This document shows, piece by piece, positions 7,331-14,845 of a DNA stretch of 64,000 nucleotides. The position numbers were made by a program, and so were the translations under genes. The notes below the pieces were generated by a model, which was given only the letters and a program-made list of their open reading frames with translations, made no database searches and had not been told where the DNA came from. The DNA lies in assembly GCF_001424305.1 (NCBI RefSeq), contig NZ_LMPD01000004.1, positions 1 to 64,000 of the forward strand. The letters run 5' to 3'. The first letter of the stretch is position 1. The number at the start of each line of letters is the position of its first letter. The DNA comes from Pedobacter sp. Leaf176 (lineage in GTDB: Bacteria > Bacteroidota > Bacteroidia > Sphingobacteriales > Sphingobacteriaceae).

Positions 7331-10141
7331 TTAATGTGCAGCTAACCAGTTTTCGCCCTCTCCGATTTCCACAACAATAGGCACGGTCAATTTAATTGCA
7401 TTTGCCATTTTATCCAGAATGAGGGCTTTCATTAGTTCTTTTTCTGTTTTCAGCACATCGAAAACCAACTCGTCATGTACCTGCATGGTCATGGTAGACT
7501 GCAAATTCTGCGCTTTCATTTCTTTATGGATGTTAATCATCGCAATCTTAATCATATCTGCTGCCGAGCCTTGTATTGGCGCATTGATGGCATTTCGTTC
7601 AGCAAAGCCACGAACAGTTTGGTTAGCAGAATTAATATCCCTTAAATAGCGCCTTCTGCCCATAATCGTTTCTACGAAACCGTTTTCCCTGGCGAAATTC
7701 ATGGTATCGCTCATATAGCGTTTAATGCCTGGGTATTGGGCAAAATATTGTTCGATTATTTCAGCAGCTTCTTTGCGGGGGATGCCGAGGTTCTGAGATA
7801 ATCCAAAAGCCGATTGGCCGTAAATAATTCCAAAATTAACCGCTTTGGCATTTCTACGCTGTGTACCATCAACTTCTTCGATGCCAATTCCATAAACTTT
7901 TGCGGCTGTTGCCGTATGGATATCGATACCTTTACTAAACGCCTCCAGCATGTTTTCCTCTTTGCTTATTTCGGCAATGATTCTAAGTTCTATTTGCGAA
8001 TAATCGGCCGAAAGCAGGATGTGATTTTCATCTCTGGGGATAAATGCCTTTCTTACTTCTCGTCCCCGTTCTGTTCGTATGGGAATATTCTGTAGGTTAG
8101 GGTTGTTGGAGCTTAATCTTCCGGTTGCAGCCACAGCCTGGTTATATGAAGTATGTACACGACCTGTTTTTGGATTCACCATTAATGGCAACGCATCAAC
8201 ATAAGTAGATTTGAGTTTCTGTAGCTGGCGGAAATCCAAAATATCCTGAACGATATCGCTTTTACTTGCGAGCGCTGTTAATACGTCTTCGCCGGTTTGA
8301 TATTGGCCGGTTTTAGTTTTCTTGGCTTTTGGATCTAACTGGAGTTTATCAAACAATACTTCGCCTAATTGCTTAGGAGAAGCTAAATTGAATTTGATGC
8401 CGGCTTTATCATATACATTTTGCTCAAATTTGATAATGTCTGTTTCCAACTCCTTCGAATAAGCTTGTAACGTATCTATATCAATCCGAACACCTTCTTT
8501 TTCAATATCGGCTAATACATAAACCAGGGGGTTTTCAATTTCCTCAGCTAACTTGGCTGCATTTAATTCCTTCAGCTTTGGTTCAAAAACGTGTGCAAGT
8601 TGTAAGGTGATGTCTGCATCTTCGGCAGCATAATCCACCACATCAATTACCGGAACATCACGCATGGTGCCCTGATTTTTACCTTTCGGGCCTATTAATT
8701 TTGTAATCGAAATTGGAGAATAACCCAGGTAATTTTCCGAAAGCACATCCATTCCGTGGCGGGTATCCGGGTCAATAAGGTAATGCGCCAGCATGGTGTC
8801 GAAAATTTTTCCTTTTACCTGCAGTCCATACCATTTGAAAACTAAAATATCATATTTGGTGTTTTGTCCGATTTTTTCAATCGCTTCATTTTCAAGTACC
8901 ACTCTGAATTCATCGATAACAGTTTGAGCTTCCTCACGATTCGCCGAAACCGGAATGTAATAGCCTTCGCTAGGTTTTATCGAGAACGATAAACCGACCA
9001 ATTCGGCCATGTTTGCATCGGTGCCTGTTGTTTCTGTATCGAAAGATATTCTTTCTTGCCTAAGTAACAATTTTATAAGTTCTGCACGTTGTTCGGCAGT
9101 TTCCACCAATTGATAGTTGTGTTCGGTATTTTCTATTGTCTTTGCGGGAAGTTTTTCGGCGGGCTCTTCTTCCAGCGTATTTGTATACTGGATGGTTTCA
9201 CCCGGATGATTTCCAAATAAGTCGGTTTGGGTGCCTTCCTGGAATTTAGCTGTTGTAACAGAAAATTCATCTCCAAACACGCGGCGACCTAACGTTCTGA
9301 ATTCCAATTCAGTAAATAATGGTTCCAATAAATCTTTACTGGGATCACATAGTTCCAGACTTGCTTCATCCAATTCAACAGGAACATCTAAAAGTATTGT
9401 AGCTAGTTTTTTTGATATTAAACCCTGTTCGGCAAAGTTTTCTACGTTTTCGCGTTGTTTGCCTTTAAGCTCATGCGAATGGGCGATAATATTCTCTACT
9501 GAGCCATATTGCTTAATTAAAAGCTTGGCCGTTTTCTCGCCAATTCCCGGAATGCCTGGGATGTTATCTACAGCATCACCCCACAAACCTAAAATATCAA
9601 TAACCTGAAGCACATTTTCAATTTCCCATTTAGCCAAAACTTCTTTCACACCTAAAATTTCCATGTCATTACCCATACGTGCGGGCTTGTAAATGAAAAT
9701 ATTTTCCGACACTAGTTGTGCAAAATCCTTATCGGGTGTCATGCAATAAACCTGGTAACCTTTTAGTTCGGCTTTTTTTGCAAGCGTACCAATGATATCA
9801 TCAGCTTCGTAGCCGTCGGAAGTTATAACAGGAATATTAAAGCCTGTAATTAGTTTTATAACGTAAGGCATAGCGGCAGCCAGGTCTTCGGGCATGGCCT
9901 GGCGATGTGCTTTGTAAGCCTCGAAAGAGGTGTGGCGTTCTGTTGGTGCCTCGGTATCAAAAACCACGGCAATATGTGTAGGTTTTTCTTTCTTCAAAAC
10001 ATCAAGTAACGTATTCGTAAAGCCCATCACAGCCGATGTGTTGATGCCTGTCGAGGTAAAACGAGGGTTTTTGCTAAGTGCAAAATGCGCCCTGTACATC
10101 AGCGCCATTCCATCTAAAAGAAAGAGTTTTTTATTATTCAT
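7331..10141 (-). CDS. polA: DNA polymerase I
   Basis: Family A DNA polymerase of 936 residues from the ATG at 10141; an ATG eight codons upstream (10165) is less likely because MNNKKLFLLDG is the family start. The order is 5'-3' nuclease (1 to about 290), linker, 3'-5' exonuclease with intact DxE (DTETTG, near 366) and YxxxD (YAAEDAD, near 504), then the polymerase. Polymerase motif A is DYSQIELRI near 711, motif B is RRNAKAVNFGIIYG near 760, and motif C is VHDELVFDV near 886. All three activities look intact, including proofreading, which is lost in some lineages. It fills gaps in repair and removes Okazaki primers. It leads a two-gene transcript with the MORN/TonB_C gene. Confidence 0.97.
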   Translation of the reverse strand: MNNKKLFLLDGMALMYRAHFALSKNPRFTSTGINTSAVMGFTNTLLDVLKKEKPTHIAVVFDTEAPTERHTSFEAYKAHRQAMPEDLAAAMPYVIKLITGFNIPVITSDGYEADDIIGTLAKKAELKGYQVYCMTPDKDFAQLVSENIFIYKPARMGNDMEILGVKEVLAKWEIENVLQVIDILGLWGDAVDNIPGIPGIGEKTAKLLIKQYGSVENIIAHSHELKGKQRENVENFAEQGLISKKLATILLDVPVELDEASLELCDPSKDLLEPLFTELEFRTLGRRVFGDEFSVTTAKFQEGTQTDLFGNHPGETIQYTNTLEEEPAEKLPAKTIENTEHNYQLVETAEQRAELIKLLLRQERISFDTETTGTDANMAELVGLSFSIKPSEGYYIPVSANREEAQTVIDEFRVVLENEAIEKIGQNTKYDILVFKWYGLQVKGKIFDTMLAHYLIDPDTRHGMDVLSENYLGYSPISITKLIGPKGKNQGTMRDVPVIDVVDYAAEDADITLQLAHVFEPKLKELNAAKLAEEIENPLVYVLADIEKEGVRIDIDTLQAYSKELETDIIKFEQNVYDKAGIKFNLASPKQLGEVLFDKLQLDPKAKKTKTGQYQTGEDVLTALASKSDIVQDILDFRQLQKLKSTYVDALPLMVNPKTGRVHTSYNQAVAATGRLSSNNPNLQNIPIRTERGREVRKAFIPRDENHILLSADYSQIELRIIAEISKEENMLEAFSKGIDIHTATAAKVYGIGIEEVDGTQRRNAKAVNFGIIYGQSAFGLSQNLGIPRKEAAEIIEQYFAQYPGIKRYMSDTMNFARENGFVETIMGRRRYLRDINSANQTVRGFAERNAINAPIQGSAADMIKIAMINIHKEMKAQNLQSTMTMQVHDELVFDVLKTEKELMKALILDKMANAIKLTVPIVVEIGEGENWLAAH

Positions 10142-10197
10142 GTGATTACGCAGCTTTAATGACAACCGATAAAATAGATTTATCAGTTTAATATAAT

Positions 10198-10205
10198 CAA
10201 AGTTA
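10198..10205 (-). promoter_or_regulatory. Candidate polA promoter -7 element
   Basis: Read on the minus strand this is TAACTTTG, a match to the Bacteroidota TAnnTTTG element, about 57 bases before the polA ATG. I could not find a convincing TTTG/TTG at the usual -33 distance, so the call rests on the -7 element and its position in the divergent spacer. Confidence 0.4.
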
Positions 10206-10292
10206 ATAATCTGATGAAACTAAAACGTATGAAATTTAGGAATGATGTGTCAAAAGCGTTAAAATTGCGTTATCCTAAATATTGCCTTAATT

Positions 10293-10973
10293 ATGAGAAT
10301 TTTCTTTTTTCTGGCCACCATTATTTTATCCGGTTTTCAAACTGTTTGTGCACAGGATTTTATCATCAAAAATAACGATGATGTAATTCGTGGGACAATT
10401 AAGGGTACAGATTACTTTTCCGTTTTTATTAGCGCTAATGATGAGGCTGATGTAATTTTGCCTGCAAAGGATGTTAAAAATTTCTTTTGGAATGGAAATA
10501 GTTATTTGAGCAAAGGTTTTGCTACAGGTAAAAATCTCGAATATCGTTTTGTTAAAGTTATTGAAATCGGTAAAGTAAATCTCTATTCTTTTGGAGGAGA
10601 AAAATTGATGCCTGTTCAAAAGCAAAAGAAAGTGCGTTTTAGTCCATCCATTGGAATTGGAACCGGTACCGGCGGTTACGGTGGCATGGGTTTGGGAGGT
10701 GGTGTAAGCATAGGCGGCGGCCGCAGTTTGCCCGATCGCCCAGCTGGTGCACCGGTTGTACGCTACTTTATTGAAAAACCTGGCGCTGGCCCATTGCAGG
10801 AAATACCAATTAAAGCGATAACTGACGATTCCAGGAAAGCAGAGGTTAAAACAATTCTGCTTCAGAAACTGGGAGATGAACCAAGTTTAAAAGTAATGGT
10901 CGAAGCGAGTACAGCGCTTAATGCGAAAGAGGTGACCGACTTGGTGCGGACTTACAACGAGGCGAAAAAATAG
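10293..10973 (+). CDS. Exported protein with Gly-rich segment, unknown
   Basis: A 226-residue protein with a signal peptide (1-20, ending VCAQ). Residues 20-110 are beta-rich (DFIIKNNDDVIRG), the kind of N-terminus seen in Bacteroidota proteins that describe a small sheet domain. Residues about 117-155 are a Gly-rich stretch (GIGTGTGGYGGMGLGGG) followed by Pro/Arg, and the C-terminal 70 residues are helical and charged. I do not recognise a catalytic motif. It is divergent from polA and probably monocistronic. The glycine tract may be a flexible spacer for a surface or periplasmic protein; function unknown. Confidence 0.7.
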   Translation: MRIFFFLATIILSGFQTVCAQDFIIKNNDDVIRGTIKGTDYFSVFISANDEADVILPAKDVKNFFWNGNSYLSKGFATGKNLEYRFVKVIEIGKVNLYSFGGEKLMPVQKQKKVRFSPSIGIGTGTGGYGGMGLGGGVSIGGGRSLPDRPAGAPVVRYFIEKPGAGPLQEIPIKAITDDSRKAEVKTILLQKLGDEPSLKVMVEASTALNAKEVTDLVRTYNEAKK

Positions 10974-11022
10974 AACAGGATTTCCAGTATCCAGGGATAA
11001 GCAAGATAGTGTTTCCACTAAA

Positions 11023-11565
11023 CTATTTCAACAGGGCGTAAATTGATATGTCAATAAATTTACTATTTTTAATTTCGCATTTCATCATCGTCCCTTCATA
11101 ATTAAATCCTGTCTTGAGTAAGACCTTCGAACTATTTGTATTTTCTGATTCTACAAATGCCTCAATTCGATTTACCTTTAAAGAATTAAAAGCATAGTTC
11201 GAAACGAGTTTTATGGCCTCTGAAACTATTCCTTTTCCCCAAAATTCCGGCAAAAGCCAAAAGCCTATTTCGACTTTTAAATGCTGTCTGCTAAAATTAT
11301 TAAATCCTATTGCACCATAAAAAGTATTATCCTTGGCAGAATGTATAGCCCACCAGATCCCTTCACCTTGTTCTTGTAAATTGGCAAACCAGCATAATTG
11401 CGCTTTGGCTGATTCTAAACTATCGTAACTGATGCCATAATACCTTATTACATCTGCATTTGAAAGCCCCTCGTATATATTCTGTAAGTCATCTACCTGG
11501 AATGCCCTCAGGCATAGCTTGTTGCTTTTTAATGTTACATCACTGATTCTGGCATAGCTTTGCAT
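11023..11565 (-). CDS. GNAT N-acetyltransferase, RimJ/RimL type
   Basis: A 180-residue acetyltransferase of the GNAT superfamily. The acetyl-CoA loop is visible as FWGKGIVSEA, preceded by the KVEIGFWLLPE strand and followed by SLKVNRIEAFV and NTNSSKVLLKTGF, the order found in RimJ/RimL (ribosomal-protein or small-molecule) acetyltransferases. No signal peptide, so cytoplasmic. It is the last gene of a minus-strand set, 28 bases after the AhpD-like gene. The substrate cannot be predicted. Confidence 0.85.
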   Translation of the reverse strand: MQSYARISDVTLKSNKLCLRAFQVDDLQNIYEGLSNADVIRYYGISYDSLESAKAQLCWFANLQEQGEGIWWAIHSAKDNTFYGAIGFNNFSRQHLKVEIGFWLLPEFWGKGIVSEAIKLVSNYAFNSLKVNRIEAFVESENTNSSKVLLKTGFNYEGTMMKCEIKNSKFIDISIYALLK

Positions 11566-11593
11566 TCCCCAAATATAAACATTTGGATGCCCA

Positions 11594-11941
11594 TTAGTCA
11601 GTTGTATTCAACTCATCCCAATATTCTACAGCTCTTCGGTAATGCGGGATTACAATACTGCCACCAACTAAATTTGCAATCATAAATATTTCGTTCATTT
11701 CATCTGAATTCACACCTGCGTCATAGCATTTGCCCAAATGATACTTAATACAATCGTCGCAGCGCAAAACCATGGAAGCAACAAGACCGAGCATTTCTTT
11801 TGTTTTAACATTCAATGCGCCGTCCGCATAAGATGTTGTATCCAGTGCAAAAAAGCGCTTGATATTCGTGTTGGCGCTTTCCAGTATTCTATCGTTCATC
11901 CTCTCGCGATAGCCGTTAAATTCTTCTACTAATTTGCCCAT
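11594..11941 (-). CDS. Carboxymuconolactone decarboxylase/AhpD-like protein
   Basis: A 115-residue all-helical CMD-family protein. The redox motif CDDCIKYH (Cys-x-x-Cys-x-x-x-His) matches the AhpD active-site pattern rather than that of true gamma-carboxymuconolactone decarboxylase, which lacks the CxxC. Family members act as thiol-dependent peroxidases or peroxidase adaptors. Length is right for a single-domain member. It lies between atl and the GNAT gene on the same strand with small spacers, so it may be co-transcribed, but no alkyl hydroperoxide reductase gene is in view. Confidence 0.85.
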   Translation of the reverse strand: MGKLVEEFNGYRERMNDRILESANTNIKRFFALDTTSYADGALNVKTKEMLGLVASMVLRCDDCIKYHLGKCYDAGVNSDEMNEIFMIANLVGGSIVIPHYRRAVEYWDELNTTD

Positions 11942-12005
11942 GTTAATTGATTATTAAATGATTGATGTTTTTTTTGCTACAGGTTCGGCAATGAATCCTG
12001 AAATC

Positions 12006-12335
12006 TCATAAATCAAGGTCCATTGGATTCCAGAACACTTTTTTAAAATTCACAACTTTATTATTTTTAACCTCTACACCTTCTGCAGCCAAAAGTTCTT
12101 CCATAAGTTCCGGAGAACTAAAATGAAATTTACCTGTCAATAGGCCGCTGCTATTTACAACCCGGTGTGCGGGTACTTTTGGATGCGCTGTGCCAGCATA
12201 GCTCATCGCATGACCAACCATTCTGGATGATTTTGCAGCACCTAAACTTTTCGCAATCGCCCCGTAAGATGTGACTCTTCCTTGTGGAACCAATCGGGCA
12301 ATTTCATAAACCTGTTCGTAAAAGTTAGTGTCCAT
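12006..12335 (-). CDS. Alkyltransferase-like DNA-binding protein (no acceptor Cys)
   Basis: A 109-residue protein with the C-terminal fold of O6-alkylguanine-DNA methyltransferase. The helix-turn-helix (VTSYGAIAKSLG) and Arg-finger region (SSRMVGHAM, Arg38) are present, but the acceptor motif PCHRV is P55-A-H-R-V, with Ala56 instead of the reactive Cys. This defines it as an alkyltransferase-like (ATL) protein, which binds O6-alkylguanine, flips it out and hands the lesion to nucleotide excision repair. Its ATG overlaps the trmB stop by one base (TAATG), so the two are translationally coupled. It is not a dead remnant: the rest of the family pattern is well kept. Confidence 0.9.
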   Translation of the reverse strand: MDTNFYEQVYEIARLVPQGRVTSYGAIAKSLGAAKSSRMVGHAMSYAGTAHPKVPAHRVVNSSGLLTGKFHFSSPELMEELLAAEGVEVKNNKVVNFKKVFWNPMDLDL

Positions 12336-12985
12336 TATTCAAATGAGAACTGAATGTAATTGATGTTCTTATCGTGCAGCAAATACTTTTTTTCATAATA
12401 AGTTTTTATCGATAAAACCTCATCATCAAATTCTGATGTATACAAATGTTCCGTATTTTTATGAACCTTGAGCCCAAGTTCCTCAGCTTTTTCACAAGTG
12501 TAAACATAAAGCTGGTCGTTATCGGTTTTAAGATTTACCCTTCCCCCCGGTTTCAAAATATGTTTGTATTTATTTAAGAAGGCCGGGAATGTTAAACGCT
12601 TCTTTTCTCTGCTGATTTGAGGTTGAGGATCAGGAAATGTTATCCAGATTTCATCGATTTCGCTTTCATTAAAATAGTCGAGTAGATTTTCGATCTGGAT
12701 CCTTAAAAAGGCAACATTATTTATACCGTCCTCTATTGCGGTTTTTGCACCGCGCCAAATGCGATTGCCTTTATAGTCGATACCTATAAAATTTTTATCC
12801 GGGAACAAACACGCTAAATTTACCGAATATTCGCCTTTTCCGCAGGCAAGTTCCAAAACAACCGGATTGTTGTTATTAAAATGAGCAGCCGCCCATTTTC
12901 CCTTTAACGGTGTTCCTTCCTCTAATTGATATACGTTTGCGAAAGTTTCTATCTCTGCAAAACGTCTAAGTTTATCTTTACCCAA
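12335..12985 (-). CDS. trmB: tRNA (guanine-N7)-methyltransferase
   Basis: A 216-residue TrmB that methylates G46 in the tRNA variable loop using S-adenosylmethionine. The SAM pocket is at ELACGKGEYSVNLA and IGIDYKGNRIWRGA. The family's FPDPWPK-like loop appears as ITFPDPQPQISREKKRLT with FPAFLNKY downstream, followed by the GGRVNLKTDND strand. The Trp of the canonical FPDPWP is Gln here, in a Bacteroidota-type variant. It leads the trmB-atl-AhpD-GNAT minus-strand set and is divergent from fcl. Confidence 0.93.
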   Translation of the reverse strand: MGKDKLRRFAEIETFANVYQLEEGTPLKGKWAAAHFNNNNPVVLELACGKGEYSVNLACLFPDKNFIGIDYKGNRIWRGAKTAIEDGINNVAFLRIQIENLLDYFNESEIDEIWITFPDPQPQISREKKRLTFPAFLNKYKHILKPGGRVNLKTDNDQLYVYTCEKAEELGLKVHKNTEHLYTSEFDDEVLSIKTYYEKKYLLHDKNINYIQFSFE

Positions 12986-13067
12986 ATTTTTTTTACTGCA
13001 AAAATAAGATTTAAAATTATTTACGAGATTATTTTTCTTTCCGAATGGCGGTAATAAACGTAATTCA

Positions 13068-13094
13068 TTGTATTTTTGATAAATTTTAACTTTG
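13068..13094 (+). promoter_or_regulatory. Candidate fcl promoter
   Basis: TTG at 13068-13070 and TAACTTTG at 13087-13094, separated by 16 bases, resemble the Bacteroidota -33/-7 pair. The -7 element ends only six bases before the GTG start of fcl, so if this promoter is used the mRNA would have almost no leader. Confidence 0.45.
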
Positions 13095-13100
13095 TTACCT

Positions 13101-14027
13101 GTGGAAAAAAATGCTAAAATATATGTTGCGGGTCATCGCGGTATGGTTGGTTCTGCTATTTACCGTAAACTGCAAAAAGAAGGCTATACCAATCTGCTCA
13201 CAAAAACATCATCAGAGCTTGATTTACGCAATCAGCAAGCTGTAACTGATTTGTTCGCTGTAGAAAAGCCTGATTATGTGTTTCTTGCAGCAGCAAAAGT
13301 GGGTGGTATCGTTGCGAATAATACGTATAGGGCGGATTTTTTATACGAAAATCTGGCCATACAGAATAATGTAATACACAATGCTTATTTAACTGGGGTA
13401 AAGAAATTGATGTTTTTGGGCTCCAGTTGTATTTATCCAAAATTAGCAGCACAACCGCTGAAAGAAGATTATTTACTAACTGGAAAATTAGAAGAAACCA
13501 ATGAACCTTATGCTATAGCAAAAATTGCAGGCATAAAAATGTGCGACGCTTACCGCGACCAGTATGGGTGCAATTTCATTTCTGTAATGCCTACCAATTT
13601 ATATGGCTATAACGATAATTACCATCCGCAAAATTCACACGTACTTCCAGCGTTAATCCGTAAAGTGCACGAAGCAAAAGTCAAAGGCGAGAAACAAGTT
13701 GTTGTTTGGGGTTCTGGCTCACCAATGCGGGAATTTTTATTTGCAGATGATTTAGCTGATGCTTGTTATTTTTTAATGGAAAATTACAACGAACCAAACC
13801 TGATTAATATTGGTGTTGGACATGATTTAACCATAAAGGACCTTGCTTTAATGATTAAAGAGGTTTTGAATTACGACGGTGAACTTATTTTTGATGCAAG
13901 TAAGCCTGATGGCACACCCCGTAAATTAATGGATGTAACTAAACTTCACAATTTGGGCTGGAAGCATAAGGTTGAATTGCCTGAAGGGATCGCCTTGGCT
14001 TACGAGGACTTTATGAGCCGTTATTAA
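13101..14027 (+). CDS. fcl: GDP-L-fucose synthase
   Basis: GDP-4-keto-6-deoxymannose 3,5-epimerase/4-reductase, 308 residues from GTG. The open frame extends to a TTG at 13092, but that codon sits inside the TAACTTTG promoter element, and GTG gives the family start [18 protein letters not shown]. It is an SDR-fold enzyme: NADPH-binding GHRGMVG at residues 11-17, the Ser of LGSSCIYP, the catalytic Tyr and Lys in [10 protein letters not shown], and [16 protein letters not shown] for sugar binding. It makes GDP-L-fucose for surface glycans. The partner gmd is not adjacent, and fcl stands alone. Confidence 0.95.
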   Translation: MEKNAKIYVAGHRGMVGSAIYRKLQKEGYTNLLTKTSSELDLRNQQAVTDLFAVEKPDYVFLAAAKVGGIVANNTYRADFLYENLAIQNNVIHNAYLTGVKKLMFLGSSCIYPKLAAQPLKEDYLLTGKLEETNEPYAIAKIAGIKMCDAYRDQYGCNFISVMPTNLYGYNDNYHPQNSHVLPALIRKVHEAKVKGEKQVVVWGSGSPMREFLFADDLADACYFLMENYNEPNLINIGVGHDLTIKDLALMIKEVLNYDGELIFDASKPDGTPRKLMDVTKLHNLGWKHKVELPEGIALAYEDFMSRY

Positions 14028-14035
14028 TTGTTTAA

Positions 14036-14054
14036 AGGAGGGCCGAGCCCTCCT
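14036..14054. terminator. Convergent terminator hairpin
   Basis: AGGAGGGC (14036-14043) and GCCCTCCT (14047-14054) form a perfect eight-pair GC-rich stem with a CGA loop, between the convergent ends of fcl (14027) and the GLPGLI gene (14058). T-rich sequence follows on the minus side (TTTAAACAATT), so it fits the minus-strand transcript best. Confidence 0.7.
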
Positions 14055-14057
14055 AAG

Positions 14058-14840
14058 CTATAACATAAATGCTTTCAAATAAGGCTGTGCATATTCCCCT
14101 TCATCTTTAAACACAGCTATTAAGATTTTTTTTAGCCCTGCATTATCTATAGGTTTACCTTTAGCAGGCGGTAACAATTCTTTTTCGGGAACGGTTACTT
14201 CAGTTATTTTAGTGGCGAACCAGGTAATGTTATCATGCGGTAAAGCCAGTCCTAATATCATTCCGGGTAAACCGGTAAAAGACTCCGGTCCTCCAGAAAC
14301 GGCAATCTGGTTACAATAATAAGCAACCACATAAACTGAATCCATTATAATAGCGTTTGCTCTCCTGCATTCGTATCCTGCAATATCACGGGTTTCATCT
14401 GTAATTTTCCAGTTAATTTTGCGAACGCTGTCCTTTACCAGGTAAGTTGCTTCGTATACACTTTTCTGTATAGTGCTTGTTTCTGTTTTAAAATCAGTAG
14501 CAATTATGTTTTTCAAATCAGCTATCGGATTGTTATAAAGCCAGTTATTGGTAGTAGGTGTAGATTCGTCTTCGAACTTGTAAACCGCTTTATCGGCGTT
14601 AAATCTCAATGTGCTTTTTGCTGCTTTAAACTGGGGATTGTTCTTTTTGTAATTATCGAAAGCTTGTTGCATATAACTTTCATTATTCTTATTTATTTTT
14701 TTCTTTATCAGTGCATACATGTTCGATCTTTTTTCGAATTCTATTATGCCATTTTTAATAAAGTGTACATTCTGCGCAAAGCAATTATTTGTTAATAAAA
14801 TAATTGTGCAAGTAATCATATATTTTAATATCGTTTTCAT
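14058..14840 (-). CDS. GLPGLI family protein
   Basis: A 260-residue exported protein (signal peptide 1-22, ending NCFAQ) of the GLPGLI family, named after the motif visible here as FTGLPGMILGL. The family is confined to Bacteroidota, has a beta-rich fold and no assigned activity. The gene begins five bases after the stop of the outer-membrane beta-barrel gene, and this pairing recurs across the phylum, which suggests that the two proteins work together at the envelope. That functional link is inference. Confidence 0.9.
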   Translation of the reverse strand: MKTILKYMITCTIILLTNNCFAQNVHFIKNGIIEFEKRSNMYALIKKKINKNNESYMQQAFDNYKKNNPQFKAAKSTLRFNADKAVYKFEDESTPTTNNWLYNNPIADLKNIIATDFKTETSTIQKSVYEATYLVKDSVRKINWKITDETRDIAGYECRRANAIIMDSVYVVAYYCNQIAVSGGPESFTGLPGMILGLALPHDNITWFATKITEVTVPEKELLPPAKGKPIDNAGLKKILIAVFKDEGEYAQPYLKAFML

Positions 14841-14845
14841 TGTGA

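Noticed and set aside
13092..13094. TTG as the fcl start
   Set aside because: The TTG is part of the TAACTTTG promoter element, and GTG at 13101 gives the family N-terminus.
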